Source: an uncultured Ruminococcus sp.
GTDB taxonomy: Bacteria > Bacillota_A > Clostridia > Oscillospirales > Ruminococcaceae
Assembly: GCA_900315975.1 (NCBI GenBank)
Contig: ONBA01000008.1
Span: 1 to 64,000, forward strand
Direction of reading: 5' to 3'
Length of the DNA stretch: 64,000 nt
In this document: piece after piece, positions 6,922-16,164 of the stretch
Layout of the letters: each line of letters starts with the position of its first letter
How positions within the stretch are numbered: position 1 is the stretch's first letter
The notes under the pieces: model-generated
Database searches by the model: none
What the model was told of the DNA's origin: nothing
What the model saw: only the letters and a program-made list of their open reading frames with translations
Position numbers and translations under genes: made by a program

Positions 6922-7216
6922 TTTGAAAATCCTCCTTAGTAGCAACTGGTATATATTATAACTTATATTGAGAAAAATGTCAATAATATGTTGATGATGA
7001 GTAAAGTGTCTACAATAACCGCCGTTAGGCGAGCACAAATTCTTTATAATATGTGGAATTGGAGTGCTTCCCTTAGCGGAATTTGTGGGCTACCGAGCCG
7101 TAAATTTACGGTACATATTCGGTATCCTGCGAAACCGCCAAAGGGGGCTCCCCTTTGCGCGTCACATTTTATTATGTCAATCTCACTTTGCCCTAAATGG
7201 TTGAGCAGACATTAAG
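6922..7216. other. Intergenic region with palindromes
   Basis: No gene is supported. It contains a 14-bp perfect palindrome CCGTAAATTTACGG (7098-7111) and a hairpin CAAAGGGG/CCCCTTTG with a 3-nt loop (7139-7157). Both are outside coding sequence and may be repeat-element remnants. The minus-strand patatin promoter must lie near 6940-6990. Confidence 0.4.
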
Positions 7217-7247
7217 CAAAAAGCCCGAAGAGAGTGAATCTTCGGGC
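7217..7247 (-). terminator. Terminator of the GH9 gene
   Basis: GCCCGAAGA/TCTTCGGGC 9-bp stem followed on the minus strand by TTTTTG, directly after the GH9 stop. Confidence 0.8.
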
Positions 7248-7254
7248 ATACTTT

Positions 7255-9978
7255 TTATTTATTCTTATTGTCGTATTTTAGTTTAATAATTTTGTAAACG
7301 AATACCAACACTGCGATACCCATTACAATAAAAGCGAAAGCAATAATTGCGATAACGACGATAATTACCGGGAAACCGCTGTTTGATTTTTCGGTGGCTT
7401 TGTCGCCTGATTTAGTAGTTTTAGCAGGTTTGGTGGAATCAGTTTTAGTAGACTTAGTGGTAGACTGCGAATCAGGCTTTATCTCATCGTCATCATCGGA
7501 ACCGCCGTTGTTGGAGATACCGGCAGAGCGACCGGTTTCGCCGATTATTATACCGCCGTTTTCTTCAGCGAGGAAGCCGGCAGTCCAGGCGAGGGAAGCG
7601 TTCCAGTTGATAGTACACTCGTTAACAGACCATGCTTCGATGTGGTCGAGGTAGCATTTCTGAGGCGGTATCTGTCCCTTTTTCCAGCCGCTGCCCTGAA
7701 CCCACGGGTCCTGCATACCTGAGTTCGGACCGCCGCAGAGAACACCGCATGGTGCTTTAGGGAATGTGTCATCAATAAGCCAGGACCAGTAGCGGTGATG
7801 TGGGAATTCGATAGCGTGAGTACCGTAACCCGTCACGTAGGAATAGTCCATGGCATTTCTGCCGAGGAGGTAGTCCATACCGCCGATAACACCGTCCATG
7901 TACTTATCGTCGTCACTGAGTAAGTAAGCGAAAGCAATGACGATGGAATTATCGGCAACGAACGAGTTGCTGCCCCATACATAGCCTTCATCGGAGTCAT
8001 TATAAGCGAGTTTGCTTGAACCGTATGGAAGACCGTATCCCTGTTCGTTTTCGACACCGATGAACGAGTCGGCAGCGGAACAGATGTTATCGCTGATAGA
8101 TTCAGCTTCCTTTTTGTCGAATGAGTCGGGATTGAGAGCAGCACTTAGAGTACCGAGACCGGCAGTATTACCCCAGTCGAAGCTGCCGACAGTGTTAACA
8201 CTTTCGCCGCCGTCGAGGGAAGTAGGTATTTCGAGGAAGAACTTAGAATCCTTAGCATCGGAGTAATATTTTTTATCGCCTGTAGTGATAAAAAGCTCCA
8301 TAGCAGCCCAGTAGAATTCGTCGTCAACGTCAGTGTCACCGTAAGCACCGCCGCCGATTGATTCATCGAGCGGAGCGAACATATCTGGATGTTTTTTAGC
8401 GGCAGCGTAGCATTTTTCGGCAGCTTCAAGGCACTTATCAGAGAACTTGTCGTCGATGCCGTCCCATAGTCTTGCCGACTGAGCAGCGCACGCAGCGAGG
8501 TTGAGAGTAGCGGCAGTCGTAGGCGGTTTAACGATACGTTTCATATCGTCGTCCGCGGGAGCGATACCGAGAGCGGTCCACTTTTCATCGTGAGCCTTAT
8601 GGTAAGCCATATCCTTGAAATCACCGCTGTCGACTATCATACTGAACATCCAGTCCATTTCCCAGCGTGCTTCATCGAGGAGGTCAGGGAAGCCGTTGGT
8701 ATTTTCGGGGAGGTTCATAGTACCGTCAGCGTATTTGTCCTCGAAACCGTATTTAAGAGCAGTTTCGTACTGGTCCTGAAGCATCCAAAGTGAGAATCCG
8801 CCGTTTACAACGTATTTTCCGTGGTCACCAGCATCATACCAGCCGCCGGTAACGTCGATAGAGCCGCTTGAACCGGAATAACCCCAAGTCTGTTCGATTT
8901 CAGCCATATCCTTCGGATGACCGGCAGCACGGGCAAGAGCGTCAGCATCGCCTGAGCTGATGAGGGACGATTCGATTTCGATACCGCTTCGATTCTGATA
9001 GAAATAGTTGAGTGAATCGTATAGCATACTTGAATAGACATCACTTCCGCCGATTTTGATATCGCGGCTAACAGCGCCGTTATCGGCTTCGATGTGGAAA
9101 GTGCCCTCCTCATCGAAGTCGGAGAAATCGAGGATATGAACATCGTCATCGGAGTCATTATCGTGACCGAAAGGTGTACTTTTACCGGAGTAGACACTTT
9201 TGCCGCTGTCGTCGATAATATCAAAACTTACACCTTTTTTATCGTCGCACAGCATAGTAGCACGTTTAGCGCGGTCAGGGAAGTAACCGACCTGATTTGT
9301 GAGGATCTGAGCGCGTTCCCATTCAGCGGGAGCTTTGAAGTCGTTCTCATCACTTGTAAGGTCGATGAGGGACATATTATCGAATGTTATTTCAGTACCT
9401 GCGGGGAAACATCCGCCGGGAGTATACTGACCGTCGCCGCCGAGGTGGAAAGCCCACTCAGCAACGTCGAGGGACTGTGAGGGAGTGAAAGTAACCTCAA
9501 CCTTTTTAGTTTCATTAGCATTTATCTGAATGGGGTCCCAAGTGTTATTGAAGTCGCCGTCACCTGTAGACATATTATGCCAGATTTCGACATTACCATC
9601 GAGGTTGCCGATTTTGGTGTAATACTTACCGCTTTTAGAAGCGGTTATTTCATAGCTGGCTTTATACTGGTGACCTGAAACGATTTTAAGACCGCGGTGA
9701 CGGAACTGGCAGTCCCAGCGGTCCTCACCGCCCTGAGAAGCGCCGCCGGGGTTAACGATAGTGATTTTGTAGACTCCCTTGTCGATTTCAAAGTCCATTT
9801 CACCGGGAGCTGATTCGCAGATATGCCACGGAAGACCAGCGCCCTTGTCGAAATCGGTCTGACCGAGCTGCTGACCTGCATCAGCGACCAGCGGACATAC
9901 AGTCGGAGCTGTACTGCCCATAACGAGGACAGCAGCCAAAAGACCTGAAACTGCTTTGCCTATAAGCCTGTTTCTCAT
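7255..9978 (-). CDS. Membrane-anchored family 9 glycoside hydrolase (endoglucanase/cellulase)
   Basis: 907 residues from ATG at 9976-9978 (GGAGG eight bases upstream). Order of domains: signal peptide (1 to about 34), a CBM4/9-type beta-sandwich (about 38-210, GQTDFDKGAGLPWH), an Ig-like CelD_N domain (about 225-320) and the (alpha/alpha)6 GH9 catalytic domain (about 330-820) with WYDAGDHGKY (D382, D385) and the general acid in SVNECTINWN (E787). It ends with an Asp/Thr/Lys linker and a hydrophobic helix (about 868-892) with a basic tail. It has no dockerin, so the enzyme should sit on the cell surface through the C-terminal membrane helix rather than in a cellulosome. It hydrolyses beta-1,4-glucans by inversion (family knowledge). 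Single-gene transcript. Confidence 0.92.
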   Translation of the reverse strand: MRNRLIGKAVSGLLAAVLVMGSTAPTVCPLVADAGQQLGQTDFDKGAGLPWHICESAPGEMDFEIDKGVYKITIVNPGGASQGGEDRWDCQFRHRGLKIVSGHQYKASYEITASKSGKYYTKIGNLDGNVEIWHNMSTGDGDFNNTWDPIQINANETKKVEVTFTPSQSLDVAEWAFHLGGDGQYTPGGCFPAGTEITFDNMSLIDLTSDENDFKAPAEWERAQILTNQVGYFPDRAKRATMLCDDKKGVSFDIIDDSGKSVYSGKSTPFGHDNDSDDDVHILDFSDFDEEGTFHIEADNGAVSRDIKIGGSDVYSSMLYDSLNYFYQNRSGIEIESSLISSGDADALARAAGHPKDMAEIEQTWGYSGSSGSIDVTGGWYDAGDHGKYVVNGGFSLWMLQDQYETALKYGFEDKYADGTMNLPENTNGFPDLLDEARWEMDWMFSMIVDSGDFKDMAYHKAHDEKWTALGIAPADDDMKRIVKPPTTAATLNLAACAAQSARLWDGIDDKFSDKCLEAAEKCYAAAKKHPDMFAPLDESIGGGAYGDTDVDDEFYWAAMELFITTGDKKYYSDAKDSKFFLEIPTSLDGGESVNTVGSFDWGNTAGLGTLSAALNPDSFDKKEAESISDNICSAADSFIGVENEQGYGLPYGSSKLAYNDSDEGYVWGSNSFVADNSIVIAFAYLLSDDDKYMDGVIGGMDYLLGRNAMDYSYVTGYGTHAIEFPHHRYWSWLIDDTFPKAPCGVLCGGPNSGMQDPWVQGSGWKKGQIPPQKCYLDHIEAWSVNECTINWNASLAWTAGFLAEENGGIIIGETGRSAGISNNGGSDDDDEIKPDSQSTTKSTKTDSTKPAKTTKSGDKATEKSNSGFPVIIVVIAIIAFAFIVMGIAVLVFVYKIIKLKYDNKNK

Positions 9979-10175
9979 AAAAAAACCTCCAGATTGCCGC
10001 CGGATAATGAGGGGAGACGGCATAAAATACACTATTACTTTAATACAATTCTGAAAAAAAGTAAATAACAAAACTGAAAAATTTACATTTTCTAAATATA
10101 AAACGGCAAAAGCGCGTTAAAACAGGTTATTCATGGAATAATTTTGTGCATTTTTTGTTTACGTTACCTGCATAC

Positions 10176-10203
10176 TTGTACTGACTTGCGAATAAGATAC
10201 AAT
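10176..10203 (+). promoter_or_regulatory. Candidate promoter of sipL-spoIVA
   Basis: TTGTAC (10176-10181), 16 bases, TACAAT (10198-10203). The -10 context GATACAAT also resembles the mother-cell sigma-E -10 (CATACAAT-like), which would suit the genes. The sigma factor cannot be decided by eye. Confidence 0.5.
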
Positions 10204-10230
10204 AAAGCAATTTTTCAAGGAGGTCAACAC

Positions 10231-11784
10231 ATGGAATTCAAACTTAACAGAGAGACTGTCCCGGCGGCTGAATCTGTTTACAGCGGGGTACAGGAGCAAG
10301 GGGTAGAGCTTGATTACATACTTCCCGACCACTATCCTGACATAATCAGACTTGTCCGCTGTGAGATAAGTCCGATAGTAACAGGGTACACAATGAACGG
10401 CGATAAGCTTTCATACGAGCTGAGGTGTGATGTAACGCTGCTTTATTGCGGAGAGGACAGCTCAGAGCTGCAAAGTGTAACGCAGACCCAGACATTTTCA
10501 AAAACGGCGGATATAGGCAAAAACGCAGAATCGCCGGAGGTTACGCTTATTGCGAAGTCAGGGCATATAAACTACCGAGCCGTGAATAAGCGCAGACTTG
10601 ATGTCAGGGGAGCAGTATCAGTAAAAATAAGTGTAACAGGGGAGAAGCAGCAGGAGGTCGTCAGTGACGCATCGGGCATGAACATACAGCTCAGGCGGAT
10701 ACCGGTCAAATTTGCAGCCGGACGGCTCAACGGAGAGAAGACAGTACAGCTTTCAGAGGAAACAGCACTCGGTGCGTCGCAGCCGGCGGTAAAATCGGTG
10801 ATAAGCGTAAGATGTACAGTCAGCGAGTGTGAAAAGAAGCTTATATCGGGCAAACTTCTTGCAAAGGGCGACATTAGTGCAGAGGTACTGTATTCCTGCG
10901 AGAAAGGAGGAAGCGGAGCACTTGAAGCAATGTCATTCACAGTGCCGTTCAGTCAGATACTTGATATAGAGGGGATAGATGAGACATACGAAAGCATAGT
11001 TGATGCAGAGGTGCTGAGCTGTGATATTACACCTGTGTCAGACAAAGAAGGTGAATACCGGATACTCAGATGTGAACCTGAGCTGAGGCTAAGCTGTCGT
11101 GCGGTAAAAACGTCTGACGCAGTGATAGTAGCTGACGCATATTCAACAGTCTACCCATGTGAGGTTGAATACTCAGCAATAAAAGCGGAGCAGTTTCCGG
11201 CGGTCTACGCTGAAAGCTTCCGGCACACAGCGAAGCTTGCGGAAGGCGACAGTGTACCTGCGGAGATATACTCAGTATGGTGCAGTCCGAAGAATATCAA
11301 TATCAGAGCGGGAGACGACGGAAAATCGGCGGTAATAACAGGAATGCTAACCTATTCAATGGCGGCAAAGGACAGTTCGGGAGCGATAGTGATGCCTGAC
11401 AGAGACGAAGCATTCGAGGAGACTATCAATATCGGGGACGACATAATGAATGCGTCACTCAGTGCTGAGATAAACGCACCCACAGTCTCATATAATCTCA
11501 CACCCGAGGGAGTACTGAATGCAAAAGCGGACATACCGGTAAGGATAAGTGCGGTAAGTGCGTCAGCAGTCAGAGCGGTAACAGACATAACAGTAGATGA
11601 AACGGTGAGAAAACAGCGTGACGGCGACTATGCGATAAAGCTGTATTTCGGGGTTGAAAACGAGGACGTATGGGACATAGCGAAACGATACAGCACAGAT
11701 GCGACAGCGATAATGGAAGAAAACGACCTTGCAACCGACAAGCTGGAAAACGGCGGAATGCTGATGATACCGATAAAAGAATAA
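10231..11784 (+). CDS. sipL: SipL-type spore coat morphogenesis protein (SPOCS/DUF3794 repeats plus LysM)
   Basis: 517 residues from ATG 10231 (AAGGAGGT six bases upstream). The body consists of repeated beta-rich SPOCS (DUF3794) segments, and the last 50 residues form a LysM domain (NEDVWDIAKRYSTDATAIM). This architecture, together with spoIVA 18 bases downstream, matches clostridial SipL, whose LysM domain binds SpoIVA and tethers the coat to the forespore outer membrane. There is no signal peptide, as expected for a mother-cell cytoplasmic protein. Codons are purine-ending, like neighbouring plus-strand genes left of 18 kb. Length is close to the roughly 520 residues I recall for C. difficile SipL. 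Confidence 0.85.
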   Translation: MEFKLNRETVPAAESVYSGVQEQGVELDYILPDHYPDIIRLVRCEISPIVTGYTMNGDKLSYELRCDVTLLYCGEDSSELQSVTQTQTFSKTADIGKNAESPEVTLIAKSGHINYRAVNKRRLDVRGAVSVKISVTGEKQQEVVSDASGMNIQLRRIPVKFAAGRLNGEKTVQLSEETALGASQPAVKSVISVRCTVSECEKKLISGKLLAKGDISAEVLYSCEKGGSGALEAMSFTVPFSQILDIEGIDETYESIVDAEVLSCDITPVSDKEGEYRILRCEPELRLSCRAVKTSDAVIVADAYSTVYPCEVEYSAIKAEQFPAVYAESFRHTAKLAEGDSVPAEIYSVWCSPKNINIRAGDDGKSAVITGMLTYSMAAKDSSGAIVMPDRDEAFEETINIGDDIMNASLSAEINAPTVSYNLTPEGVLNAKADIPVRISAVSASAVRAVTDITVDETVRKQRDGDYAIKLYFGVENEDVWDIAKRYSTDATAIMEENDLATDKLENGGMLMIPIKE

Positions 11785-11802
11785 GATAAGAAGGAGCAGA
11801 AC

Positions 11803-13278
11803 ATGGCTAAAGACATATACAAAAGCATAGCTGAGCGAACCGGCGGCGACATATATATCGGAGTAGTAGGACCGGTCAGAACGGGCAAATCCACATTTAT
11901 CAAGCGCTTCATGGAGTCGCTTGTTATTCCGAACATCAAGAGCGAGTTCATGCGAGAGCGTGCACTTGACGAACTGCCGCAGTCAGCGGCAGGCAGGACT
12001 ATCATGACGACTGAGCCGAAGTTCATACCGGAGGAAGCGGTTGAAGTCAGCCTCGGAGACGGAGCAACGTTCAACGTGCGGCTGATAGACTGCGTAGGCT
12101 ATATAGTACCGAGTTCAGTTGGCTATATCGAAGACGACCAGCCGAGAATGGTGATGACATCGTGGTTTGACGAGGAGATACCCTTCAACATGGCGGCAGA
12201 GATAGGAACGCAGAAGGTCATAACCGACCATTCAACCATAGGACTTGTAGTAACAACTGACGGCACTATATCGGATATACCGAGAAGTGAGTACGAAGAG
12301 TGCGAGGAGAGGGTAGTAGGCGAACTGAAGGCACTCGGCAAGCCGTTTGTGGTCATCATGAATACAGCTGAGCCGACGTCAGCGGAGGCGAAGGCACTTG
12401 CGGCGGAGTTATCGGAGAAGTATGATTCGCGCGTAATACCGGTAAACTGTCTGACGCTTGACGAGGACGACATTCGCGGTATAATAAGCGAACTGTTATA
12501 CTCTTTCCCTGTACGCGAGATAAATATCCGCACATCGCGCTGGATAAATACACTTGAAAAGGGACACTGGCTAAGGACGGAGATACTGGACTGTATCCGC
12601 AAGGCAGCAGGTGACGTAAAACTTGTACGTGAGGCGGTGGAATCAGCGTCAGCGATGGCAGACTGTCCGCACATCGTGAGTGCGGCGGCAACAGCGATAG
12701 ACCTTGGCAAAGGCTCAGTAACAATAACAGCGGAGCTTGACAGCAGTCTGTTTTACCGTATACTTGGAGAAGCTACCGGCATAGACATAGCGAGCGAGAG
12801 CGACCTTATGCCGCTTCTCATGGAGCTGAATGACATCAAGAAGAAGTACGACCGCATAGCACCTGCACTTGAAGAGGTAGAGGCGACCGGATACGGAATA
12901 GTGATGCCTGAGCTTGAAGAATTGTCACTGGAAGAACCGAAAATGATACGTCAAGGTGGAAAATACGGAGTCAAGCTGAAAGCGTCCGCACCGTCGATAC
13001 ATATGATGAAGGCAAACATCAACACGACAGTATCGCCGATAGTCGGCACAGAAAGGCAGTCGCAGGAGCTGGTGATGTACCTGCTTGACGGATTTGACGA
13101 GGACCCGACAAAAATATGGGAGAGCAACATTTTCGGCAAGTCGCTGCATGAACTTGTGAATGAAGGACTTCACAGCAAGCTTAGCAAGATGCCTGTAGAA
13201 GCCAGAATGAAACTACAGGAGACTCTTGAACGCGTAATAAACGACGGCTGTTCAGGACTGATCTGCTTCATACTGTGA
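11803..13278 (+). CDS. spoIVA: Stage IV sporulation protein A (coat-basement ATPase)
   Basis: 491 residues, the usual SpoIVA length. Walker A is GPVRTGKS (23-30), then the conserved AAGRTIMTTEPKFIPEEAV segment, a TRAFAC-like ATPase core, and a long C-terminal domain ending in the conserved SGLICFIL-type tail needed for membrane anchoring in the family. The protein polymerises using ATP around the forespore. AAGGAG precedes the start, and the gene follows sipL in the same transcript. An intact copy indicates that the organism retains endospore formation or did so recently. Confidence 0.95.
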   Translation: MAKDIYKSIAERTGGDIYIGVVGPVRTGKSTFIKRFMESLVIPNIKSEFMRERALDELPQSAAGRTIMTTEPKFIPEEAVEVSLGDGATFNVRLIDCVGYIVPSSVGYIEDDQPRMVMTSWFDEEIPFNMAAEIGTQKVITDHSTIGLVVTTDGTISDIPRSEYEECEERVVGELKALGKPFVVIMNTAEPTSAEAKALAAELSEKYDSRVIPVNCLTLDEDDIRGIISELLYSFPVREINIRTSRWINTLEKGHWLRTEILDCIRKAAGDVKLVREAVESASAMADCPHIVSAAATAIDLGKGSVTITAELDSSLFYRILGEATGIDIASESDLMPLLMELNDIKKKYDRIAPALEEVEATGYGIVMPELEELSLEEPKMIRQGGKYGVKLKASAPSIHMMKANINTTVSPIVGTERQSQELVMYLLDGFDEDPTKIWESNIFGKSLHELVNEGLHSKLSKMPVEARMKLQETLERVINDGCSGLICFIL

Positions 13279-13286
13279 AAAAGCGA

Positions 13287-13324
13287 AAAACAGTCTTATC
13301 CGTGAAGGGTAGGACTGTTTTTTT
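13287..13324 (+). terminator. Terminator of sipL-spoIVA
   Basis: AACAGTC(T)TA ... TAGGACTGTT stem followed by seven or more T, directly after the spoIVA stop. Confidence 0.85.
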
Positions 13325-13328
13325 GTAA

Positions 13329-13357
13329 TTGACTTTACTTTGGATATTTGGTATAAT
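13329..13357 (+). promoter_or_regulatory. Sigma-A promoter of the nicotinamidase-pncB operon
   Basis: TTGACT (13329-13334), 17 bases, TATAAT (13352-13357), 35 bases before the gene start. Confidence 0.85.
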
Positions 13358-13392
13358 ATAGGCATATATTTTCTTTGTAAAGGAGAATCGGT

Positions 13393-13917
13393 ATGAAAAA
13401 ATTTTTAGTAGTTGTGGATATGCAGAAGGACTTTGTTGACGGAGTACTTGGTTCAGCTGAAGCGGCAGGAATAGTTCCGGCATCAGTTGAAAAGATCATG
13501 AACTTTGACGGTGAAGTATTTGCAACATTAGATACACACTTTGAGAATTATATGGAGACAGCCGAAGGCAGGAAGCTTCCGGTACCTCACTGTATAAAGG
13601 ATACCGATGGCTGGCAGCTTGATAAGGACATCGCAGCTGCACTTAGCGCAAGAGGATATACATCTGTTGAAAAAAACACATTCGGCTCAGTGGACCTTCC
13701 GGAGATTATCAGCAAAGCGGCAGGCGGAGAAGATTTCAGCGTAGAGCTTATCGGACTTTGCACAGATATATGTGTAGTTAGCAATGCATTGCTGCTTAAA
13801 GCGAACTTTCCCGAAGCGGCGATATCGGTCGATGCGAAATGCTGTGCCGGAGTGACACCTGAAAAGCACGCAGCTGCTATAGAAACTATGAGAAGCTGTC
13901 AGATAGACATACTGTAA
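13393..13917 (+). CDS. Isochorismatase-family cysteine hydrolase, probable nicotinamidase
   Basis: 174 residues. The catalytic triad of the family is visible: D9 (VVDMQKDF), K94 (VEKNTFGS) and C127 (GLCTDICVVSNAL), the cis-peptide region preceding the Cys. Family members deamidate nicotinamide to nicotinate. The next gene, 10 bases downstream, is nicotinate phosphoribosyltransferase, so a role in NAD salvage (PncA function) is well supported by context. It is cytosolic. AAAGGAG sits upstream of ATG 13393. Other isochorismatase-type activities cannot be excluded from sequence alone. Confidence 0.85.
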   Translation: MKKFLVVVDMQKDFVDGVLGSAEAAGIVPASVEKIMNFDGEVFATLDTHFENYMETAEGRKLPVPHCIKDTDGWQLDKDIAAALSARGYTSVEKNTFGSVDLPEIISKAAGGEDFSVELIGLCTDICVVSNALLLKANFPEAAISVDAKCCAGVTPEKHAAAIETMRSCQIDIL

Positions 13918-13927
13918 GGAGGACGTT

Positions 13928-15121
13928 ATGAAACTTGAACCTATTGTAATATCATTGCTTGATACAGACCTTTACAAGTTCAACATGGATCAGGTAATAT
14001 TCCATAAGCATACTGACCTGTGCGGACAGTACTATTTCAAGTGCCGCAACAAAGACGTAGAATTCACGCCTGAAATGGTGCAGGAGATAAACGAGCAGAT
14101 AGACCATCTCTGCACACTGACATTCCAGAAAGACGAGCTTGACTACCTGCGTTCAATTCGTTTTATAAAGGACGATTACGTAGAATTTCTGAGACTGTGG
14201 AGACCGATTCGGGACTATGTAACAGTAAATCTTAATGACAGCGGTGAGCTTAATATAGAAGTAAACGGACCGCTTTTCTCAGCGATGCAGTTTGAGATAT
14301 ACCTGCTTGAAATAGTCAATGAAGTGTACTTCCGCATGAAGTATGACTATGAAAAACTGCGCAAGTCAGCGGAGGAGCGGCTTGATGCGAAGATAAAGGC
14401 GATGAACGACGGCACGTACACATTCAGCTTTGCGGAATTCGGATGCCGCAGGAGACTTTCACGCGAGTGGGAGGAAGTAGCTGTAAAGAGGCTTGTTACG
14501 GAGACAAAAAACTGTGTCGGAACATCGAATGTTTATCTTGCGATGAAATACAACGTTACTCCTATCGGCACATATGCGCATGAATTTGTGCAGATGTATC
14601 AGGGCATAGACTCTATCCCGCTTGCGTATACCAATCACTACGCAATGAAGGACTGGTATGAAGAGTACGACGGAGATAACGGTACAGCACTTACAGACAC
14701 CGTTACAACCGACCTTTTCCTGCTTGACTTCAACCGTTCAATGGTCAACAACTATACAGGAGTCCGCCACGACAGCGGAGACCCGTATGAATGGGGCGAG
14801 AAGATGATAGCGCATTACAAGAAGTACGGAGTTGACCCGAAAACGAAGCTTCTTTTATTCAGCGACAGTCTTGATTTCGACCGTGCGCAGAAGCTTTACG
14901 ACTATTTCAAAGACAGGGCGAAGGTTTCGTTTGGAATAGGAACATTCTGCTCGAACGACACAGAGGAGCAGGCACTCAACATCGTAATAAAGCTCCAGTA
15001 CGTCAACGGCAGACCTGTTGCGAAGCTATCGGACGATATAGGAAAAGCGATGTGCCGTGACGAGGAATATCTTGGTTACCTGAAACGTTCAGTTGAGTTC
15101 AGACTAAACAGGGAAGGCTGA
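13928..15121 (+). CDS. pncB: Nicotinate phosphoribosyltransferase
   Basis: 397 residues. The N-terminal LLDTDLYKFNM motif and the later GVRHDSGDPYEWGEK and LLFSDSLDF segments are hallmarks of PncB. It converts nicotinate, PRPP and ATP to nicotinate mononucleotide in the Preiss-Handler pathway. AAGGAGG covers the end of the preceding gene, implying coupled translation. The length is typical. No terminator is obvious before the next promoter at 15134. Confidence 0.95.
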   Translation: MKLEPIVISLLDTDLYKFNMDQVIFHKHTDLCGQYYFKCRNKDVEFTPEMVQEINEQIDHLCTLTFQKDELDYLRSIRFIKDDYVEFLRLWRPIRDYVTVNLNDSGELNIEVNGPLFSAMQFEIYLLEIVNEVYFRMKYDYEKLRKSAEERLDAKIKAMNDGTYTFSFAEFGCRRRLSREWEEVAVKRLVTETKNCVGTSNVYLAMKYNVTPIGTYAHEFVQMYQGIDSIPLAYTNHYAMKDWYEEYDGDNGTALTDTVTTDLFLLDFNRSMVNNYTGVRHDSGDPYEWGEKMIAHYKKYGVDPKTKLLLFSDSLDFDRAQKLYDYFKDRAKVSFGIGTFCSNDTEEQALNIVIKLQYVNGRPVAKLSDDIGKAMCRDEEYLGYLKRSVEFRLNREG

Positions 15122-15133
15122 AAAAACGGTCAG

Positions 15134-15162
15134 TTTACAAACCTGAAAAAATATGGTATAAT
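15134..15162 (+). promoter_or_regulatory. Sigma-A promoter of trmB
   Basis: TTTACA (15134-15139), 17 bases, TATAAT (15157-15162), 43 bases before the trmB ATG. The leader carries a short direct repeat (AAATCAGATAA). Confidence 0.75.
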
Positions 15163-15204
15163 AAGTGAAAATCAGATAAAAAATCAGATAATACGGAGGT
15201 CAAA

Positions 15205-15873
15205 ATGCGTATACGTCACAAACCATGGGCAAAGCCTGAACTTGAAGCCTGCCCGTTTTACATACACGAACCGCAGGAGCAGAAGGGCAAGTGGACATCA
15301 CTTTTCAGTGAACCGGAGCGACCGCTTTATGTTGAACTCGGATGCGGAAAAGGCGGATTCATCTCACAGGCGGCACCTGCTCACCCTGAGATAAACTTTG
15401 TAGCAATGGACATCAAAAACGAGATGCTTGTACTTGCAAAGCGCAAGCTTGAAGCGGCATACGAGGATAAAGGCACACCACCTGATAATGTCCGTATCGC
15501 GATACAGAATATCGAAAGACTTGAGCTTGCATGGGACGAAAACGACCGTGCAGACAGGATATATATCAATTTCTGCAATCCGTGGCCGAAGAAGAAGCAC
15601 AAGAAGCGCCGTCTCACCCATACGCGTCAGCTTCTGAATTATAAGAAATTCCTGAAGGGCGAACTGTGGTTCAAGACAGACGACGATGAACTTTTTGACG
15701 AATCGTTCGAGTACTTTGAAGAAGCAGGCTACAGGATAAAGTTCAGTACCCGTGACCTTCACAGCGAGACAGGAATTGAAAATTTTGTGACCGAGCATGA
15801 AAATATGTTCACAGCTGAAGGCAAGAACATAAAATTCCTCATTGCCGAACCCATAAAGGAGGAGCAGGAATGA
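15205..15873 (+). CDS. trmB: tRNA (guanine-N7-)-methyltransferase (tRNA m7G46)
   Basis: 222 residues. SAM motif VELGCGKGGF (about 43-52), followed by MDIKNEMLVLAKRK and the family's INFCNPWPKKKHKKRRLTH segment, which contains the catalytic and tRNA-binding residues, and a C-terminal FxTDxxEN-like element (ETGIENFVTEHE). It methylates G46 in the tRNA variable loop. GGAGG precedes ATG 15205. Its stop overlaps the next start (ATGA at 15870-15873). Confidence 0.95.
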   Translation: MRIRHKPWAKPELEACPFYIHEPQEQKGKWTSLFSEPERPLYVELGCGKGGFISQAAPAHPEINFVAMDIKNEMLVLAKRKLEAAYEDKGTPPDNVRIAIQNIERLELAWDENDRADRIYINFCNPWPKKKHKKRRLTHTRQLLNYKKFLKGELWFKTDDDELFDESFEYFEEAGYRIKFSTRDLHSETGIENFVTEHENMFTAEGKNIKFLIAEPIKEEQE

Positions 15874-16103
15874 AATATGAAAAGGACTTTGAAAAAGTAT
15901 CATTCGGCTTCGGAAACGAAAAAGTTGCAGGCAGGGGAGACCTCTCCGAAACGTTAGAGACTGACCAGAAGCCTGCAAGTGATAAAACTGCATTGATAAC
16001 GGTAATAATACAGGTGTTGATAGCAGCGGCGGGACTGTTTATCAAGTCCAAAACCTCTCATAAAAAGGACAAGAAAAAGTTGAAAAAGAAAAAGAAAAGG
16101 TAA
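15870..16103 (+). CDS. Small single-pass membrane protein with a polylysine tail
   Basis: 77 residues, ATGA overlap with trmB and GGAGG within the trmB 3' end. A polar N-terminal 40 residues precede one hydrophobic helix (about 41-58, TALITVIIQVLIAAAGLFI) and an extreme Lys-rich C-terminus (about 15 Lys/Arg in the last 20). Positive-inside logic places the tail in the cytoplasm. No family recognised. The strong translational coupling supports it being real. Confidence 0.65.
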   Translation: MKYEKDFEKVSFGFGNEKVAGRGDLSETLETDQKPASDKTALITVIIQVLIAAAGLFIKSKTSHKKDKKKLKKKKKR

Positions 16104-16129
16104 ACGATGCACATTTTTTCTGAAATCCC

Positions 16130-16158
16130 TTTACAAAGGAGCGGGAATGTGATATAAT
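16130..16158 (+). promoter_or_regulatory. Sigma-A promoter of the pyr operon
   Basis: TTTACA (16130-16135), 17 bases, TATAAT (16153-16158). Transcription would start about 16165, just ahead of the PyrR-binding leader. Confidence 0.8.
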
Positions 16159-16164
16159 TATATC

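Noticed and set aside
7016..7038. Upstream start of the patatin gene
   Set aside because: The 39-codon extension has no ribosome binding site, whereas AGGAGG precedes the ATG at 6919-6921.
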